From Nitrospirota bacterium (lineage in GTDB: Bacteria; Nitrospirota; CAKKRA01; 9FT-COMBO-42-15): a stretch of 8,002 bases of DNA. Both the position numbers and the translations under genes were made by a program. The stretch is taken from assembly GCA_016214425.1 (NCBI GenBank), contig JACRON010000013.1:1-8002 (forward strand). The letters are read 5' to 3'. Numbering within the stretch: position 1 is the stretch's first letter; each line of letters begins with the position of its first letter. The notes below the pieces were generated by a model. That model was not told the DNA's origin, did no database searches, and worked only from the letters and a program-made list of their open reading frames with translations. Below, piece after piece: positions 5,410 to 8,002 of the stretch.

Positions 5410-6839
5410 CTAATGACCTCTGTTAATAATTTTGCCTTCTTTGGAACATTCTTCTTGAATCCTGTCTTCCCATCCTTTGACATATACCTCTCTGCAACAA
5501 TCTTATCTATCTTTGCCATATCAAACTCAGGCGACGTTCCACCTGCCTTTAAGATAGCCTCCCTTGCTAATATCTCCGCCTGCCTGCCCTGGTCAAGGGC
5601 ATCTCCCAACACACGAAGGGCCTCAGGAGGATTATGAAACCCCATGCTGTTTTCAGCGCCAATCCATGTATTACGATATAACGCCTCCTCATAAATTTCC
5701 TTTGCCTTTTTAAGTTGTGCCTTGTCAGCTTTTGGATTCTTCTCTGCTGCCTCTATCATCAATGCTGCGCGGGCCACAGAGTAGCCTGCCTTTGTAAACA
5801 TATGATTTACCCTGTCCTGAATATTAAATACCTGCTCTTTCAGCCATTCTGAACTCTGATTGTGGCACTGCATACATGCCTTCATATTCTTTTTCAGCGG
5901 ACTCTCCCATCTGTGAGAGGACATCTTCTCGCTGCCTATACGCTCATAAGGCATGTGGCAGTCTGCACAGGCTACGCCTGCTGCCCAGTGAACACTGCCG
6001 GGAGAAGAGAATAATTCAAATTCAGGATGCCTGATATGTCCCATCTTCTGGTCTGTTACCTTATGCTTCCATTCTCTTAAGTTTTCTTCCTTAATCTGTT
6101 TTATCACTGCCTCAATCGTGATATTCCCCCATTTTCCATATTTCCACGGGAATAAGAGTCCAACAGATTTGTTATCTTTATCTTTAGGAATTTTATAATC
6201 CACATGGCACTGGGCGCAGACCAGGCTCCGAAGCTCCTGTCTTGTTAATCTGTCAGGGTCTTTGCCAATCGCCTTTAATGCCTCTATCAGCGTCCATCTG
6301 CTGAGCCTTAAATCCATTGTCTTTGGGTCGTGGCAGTCTGCACAGCTTAAACCCTGTTTCTGATGTTCTTTAGGAATCTGCGCATGCACCTCATCATAGG
6401 GCTTTCTGAAATAATCCACGCCCATCTTTTCTCTTAATATTGGCGCATAGGGGCTTTTGCATGTAAGACATACACCGCCAGCCTTTCTGCGGGCAGCGTC
6501 AATAAGGAGTTGGTCTTTAAGCATATCTGTATGGCCGTTCGGTTCATTATATTCCACCCCCATACCCCAGCCATCAAATAGGAGAAACTGAAATGGCCAT
6601 GGGCTCAATCTATCTTCATTATCATTTCTGTATTTGCTGTAACCTTTAACCCTTTCACTATTTTTAAGATAGCTGTCATAATGATTTGGATATTTTTTGC
6701 CCCATACAGCAGGGTCCTTTTCACCCTCTGGTATAATTATTGATGCATCTACACCCTCTGCACTTTGCGTGCAGGCAGAGGCAAAGAGAGCTAAAATTAA
6801 ATAAGCTAACACATATATACCATAAAATCTTTTAAACAT
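5406..6839 (-). CDS. nrfA: Pentaheme cytochrome c nitrite reductase, ammonia-forming
   Basis: Reduces nitrite to ammonium with six electrons on the periplasmic side, receiving them from NrfH. The 477 residues carry the five expected heme sites: the catalytic CLTCK (124-128, Lys ligand), CADCH (166-170), CAQCH (208-212), CADCH (291-295) and CMQCH (322-326). Tyr215 (HVDY) and His271 (RHPEFE) occupy the active-site Tyr and His positions, and Arg117 or Arg118 probably supplies the active-site Arg. Position 270 is Arg, where calcium-type enzymes have the calcium-ligand Gln in KxQHP. From memory, this and the overall sequence style match the calcium-independent Geobacter lovleyi subclass. The N terminus is a signal peptide ending FASAC with Cys23, so it could be a lipoprotein (the lipobox is not ideal). 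GGAGGAAGG precedes the start by 6-7 bases. nrfH lies 38 bp upstream, and amt2 overlaps the stop. Confidence 0.97.
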   Translation of the reverse strand: MFKRFYGIYVLAYLILALFASACTQSAEGVDASIIIPEGEKDPAVWGKKYPNHYDSYLKNSERVKGYSKYRNDNEDRLSPWPFQFLLFDGWGMGVEYNEPNGHTDMLKDQLLIDAARRKAGGVCLTCKSPYAPILREKMGVDYFRKPYDEVHAQIPKEHQKQGLSCADCHDPKTMDLRLSRWTLIEALKAIGKDPDRLTRQELRSLVCAQCHVDYKIPKDKDNKSVGLLFPWKYGKWGNITIEAVIKQIKEENLREWKHKVTDQKMGHIRHPEFELFSSPGSVHWAAGVACADCHMPYERIGSEKMSSHRWESPLKKNMKACMQCHNQSSEWLKEQVFNIQDRVNHMFTKAGYSVARAALMIEAAEKNPKADKAQLKKAKEIYEEALYRNTWIGAENSMGFHNPPEALRVLGDALDQGRQAEILAREAILKAGGTSPEFDMAKIDKIVAERYMSKDGKTGFKKNVPKKAKLLTEVIR

Positions 6840-6877
6840 AATTACCTTCCTCCATAATCTGTGAAATCAGTTTTTTA

Positions 6878-7357
6878 TTAATAGCCATGCGGCAAGCCGC
6901 GATGACACTCCCAGCACTTTCTGTCACCCTTATTTATCTTCTCAACTAACTGGCTGTGGCATCTGATACAATTTTGCATAACTGTTTCAGAACCATGCCT
7001 TTTAATCCTGATGGGGTCAGGGACCTTCTTAAAAGCGTATGCGTATCCGTGATTCAGACTATCCCTCAATTTCCCTGCCAGTTTTGTAACAATTGTCTGC
7101 TGGGGAACATGGCAGTCGCTGCATGCAGCCCAGTTTCTATGCGCAGAATGAGACCAGTTATTATATTCCTTTCTCATTGTATGGCATGAAACACAAAATT
7201 CTGGCTTATCATTTAACAACAGCGAACCTTTAAAGGTTAATGGTAGCAGCGGCAGGAACAAGACTGCGGCAAAACCGAATATGAGTATTATCTTTGAAAA
7301 TCTTCCAAAGGGTCTTTTCTGTATTAATCCGCGCGGGCTGATTGTAATTTTTTTCAT
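6878..7357 (-). CDS. nrfH: Tetraheme quinol dehydrogenase subunit, NapC/NirT family
   Basis: A membrane-anchored electron donor that oxidises menaquinol and feeds NrfA. The 159 residues from the ATG at 7357 show one membrane helix (about 22-41, IILIFGFAAVLFLPLLPLTF) and four heme motifs: CVSCHTM (55-61, with the Met that ligates heme 1 in NrfH), CSDCH (79-83), CIRCH (130-134) and CWECH (148-152). The length is usual for NrfH. The frame stays open upstream to a TTG at 7405, but the ATG is preferred because the preceding residues look unlike a leader and overlap the promoter. No ribosome binding site is visible before the ATG, and the predicted sigma-54 start site is only about 3 bases upstream, so translation may be leaderless. 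It is the first gene of nrfH-nrfA-amt2. Confidence 0.93.
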   Translation of the reverse strand: MKKITISPRGLIQKRPFGRFSKIILIFGFAAVLFLPLLPLTFKGSLLLNDKPEFCVSCHTMRKEYNNWSHSAHRNWAACSDCHVPQQTIVTKLAGKLRDSLNHGYAYAFKKVPDPIRIKRHGSETVMQNCIRCHSQLVEKINKGDRKCWECHRGLPHGY

Positions 7358-7370
7358 GCAATTATGTATC

Positions 7371-7386
7371 AGCAATATCCGTGCCA
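7371..7386 (-). promoter_or_regulatory. Sigma-54 promoter of the nrfHA-amt2 operon
   Basis: The minus strand reads TGGCACGGATATTGCT, an exact match to the RpoN consensus TGGCACG-N4-TTGCT. GG is at 7385-7384 and GC at 7373-7372, exactly 10 bp apart. Initiation is expected at about 7360, next to the nrfH ATG (7357). A NifA-type palindrome lies about 126 bp upstream of the GG. I saw no FNR-like TTGAT-N4-ATCAA box, so nitrogen status rather than oxygen may be the main input. Confidence 0.88.
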
Positions 7387-7493
7387 GATGAAATCTAACA
7401 CACAAATATCACTTAACACATTAATTTTTCAATGTTTTTAAGATAAACAGATATTGTATAGTAAATTACGGAGAGAAGACAATTATGAATGGA

Positions 7494-7527
7494 CTACTTT
7501 TTTGTATAAAATTCTACAAAAGAGTAG
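7494..7527. promoter_or_regulatory. NifA-type upstream activator site for the nrfHA-amt2 promoter
   Basis: CTACTTTTTTGT (7494-7505), a 10-bp spacer and ACAAAAGAGTAG (7516-7527) form a palindrome with 12-bp arms, two arm pairs apart from perfect at most. The core is TGT-N10-ACA. The centre is about 150 bp upstream of the predicted transcription start, the usual range for sigma-54 enhancers. It lies 27 bp after the ureD stop and could also fold as a hairpin in the ureD mRNA, but no T-run follows, so an operator role is favoured. Confidence 0.72.
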
Positions 7528-7554
7528 GTTTTAATCTAAAACATTTTTTAGGGT

Positions 7555-8002
7555 TTATAGGATAAACCTGTTCAAAGATGAAGGGGTATCAAGGCATAAT
7601 ACCCTCTTTCTGAAAATAGGGAGGATTGAATAAACTGCCTTTGTCAGAGGGATGACACTTTTACTTAGAAATCTCACAAGGATGCCATTTGACGGCAGCG
7701 CAGAGACGCCTCCGATTATATCATCCGCCTCATCAAGCAGACCTTTTATATCAGCAATAAGAGGGCATTGCAAAGATAAATTATCAAAGATTAAATATAA
7801 TACCGCCACTGCTGTGAATGACTCAAAAAAACCAAGGTCATCGTAATCCTCTATATCCGGCCTGAGGAGGATCCTCTCTGTAACAACAGGCTCATCACAG
7901 TATATTATCTCTGTCCTGCTTCTGTATTCCTTAAAGGAGAGATGCTCGCCTCTCGCATTCCTGCCAGTTGTAAAGGAGTCAAGTATAAAGGCAGTGGAAG
8001 AC
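7555..8002 (-). CDS. ureD: Urease accessory protein UreD/UreH, C-terminal half only
   Basis: The reading frame is open from the right edge to a TAA at 7557-7555 and gives 148 residues. UreD is the scaffold that binds apo-urease and, with UreF and UreG, delivers nickel. The recognisable UreD pattern is LDSFTTGRNARGEHLSFKEY followed by RSRTEIIYCDEPVVTERILLRP near the start, and at the C terminus GGVSALPSNGILVRFLSKS, matching the family's ASALPxxGLxVR motif and closing segment. The N-terminal half is outside the window. The identification rests on motif memory rather than a search. If correct, urease structural genes should lie beyond the right edge, and urea would be another ammonia source next to nrfHA-amt2. 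No promoter or terminator of its own is visible, apart from the palindrome just downstream. Confidence 0.8.
   Translation of the reverse strand, partial: SSTAFILDSFTTGRNARGEHLSFKEYRSRTEIIYCDEPVVTERILLRPDIEDYDDLGFFESFTAVAVLYLIFDNLSLQCPLIADIKGLLDEADDIIGGVSALPSNGILVRFLSKSVIPLTKAVYSILPIFRKRVLCLDTPSSLNRFIL

Noticed and set aside
7358..7405. TTG start extending nrfH by 16 residues
   Set aside because: A TTG start with no ribosome binding site; the extension overlaps the sigma-54 promoter and does not resemble a leader.
7494..7527. The palindrome as a simple ureD terminator
   Set aside because: The stem is A/T-rich, no T-run follows on the minus strand, and a matching copy lies upstream of a different promoter with no gene end at the same distance.
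1..8002. CRISPR array, tRNA, rRNA, transposase or integrase
   Set aside because: No regularly spaced repeats, no tRNA- or rRNA-like segments and no mobile-element protein motifs were seen on either strand.

Overview
The window is about 8 kb of AT-leaning bacterial DNA in which every gene I can support lies on the minus strand. Nearly all of it concerns nitrogen: ammonia production, ammonium uptake and nitrogen-status signalling. Codon use (many ATA Ile and AGG/AGA Arg codons), a Geobacter-type NrfA, Ala/Pro-linkered Amt proteins and the dispersed intergenic hairpins suggest an anaerobic member of Nitrospirota or of the former Deltaproteobacteria. That placement is a guess from style, not a phylogenetic result.

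Reading in the direction of transcription, from right to left: the 3' end of a urease accessory gene (ureD, 8002-7555); a 197-bp regulatory gap; then nrfH (7357-6878), nrfA (6839-5406) and a complete ammonium transporter, amt2 (5409-4186), in one operon. The amt2 start overlaps the nrfA stop by 4 bases. A 388-bp gap with its own regulatory elements follows. The second operon is a small orphan DNA-binding protein resembling the C-terminal domain of NifA (3797-3519), a second ammonium transporter broken by an internal deletion and frameshift (amt1, 3465-2162), and a PII protein (glnK-like, 2102-1764). After a repeat-bearing gap come a second PII gene (glnB, 1508-1170) and, 4 bp later, glutamine-dependent NAD+ synthetase (nadE, 1165 to beyond the left edge).

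The most interesting signal is regulatory. Both main operons carry an exact match to the sigma-54 core promoter (TGGCACG-N4-TTGC), at 7386-7371 (nrfHA-amt2) and 3896-3882 (HTH-amt1-glnK). Each has, 126-154 bp upstream of its -24 element, a copy of the same 34-bp palindrome, CTAC-N-TTTTTGT-N10-ACAAAA-N2-GTAG. Its core TGT-N10-ACA is the classic NifA upstream activator sequence, and the orphan HTH protein between the operons has a NifA-type DNA-binding domain but no AAA+ domain. This points to a NifA-like, sigma-54-dependent regulon joining respiratory or assimilatory ammonia formation (NrfHA, perhaps urease) to ammonium capture (Amt) and PII signalling.

Other oddities are a glnK-like PII with Phe at the uridylylation position (Tyr51), a sigma-54 promoter so close to nrfH that the mRNA would be almost leaderless, and an NrfA with Arg where calcium-type enzymes have a calcium-ligand Gln.
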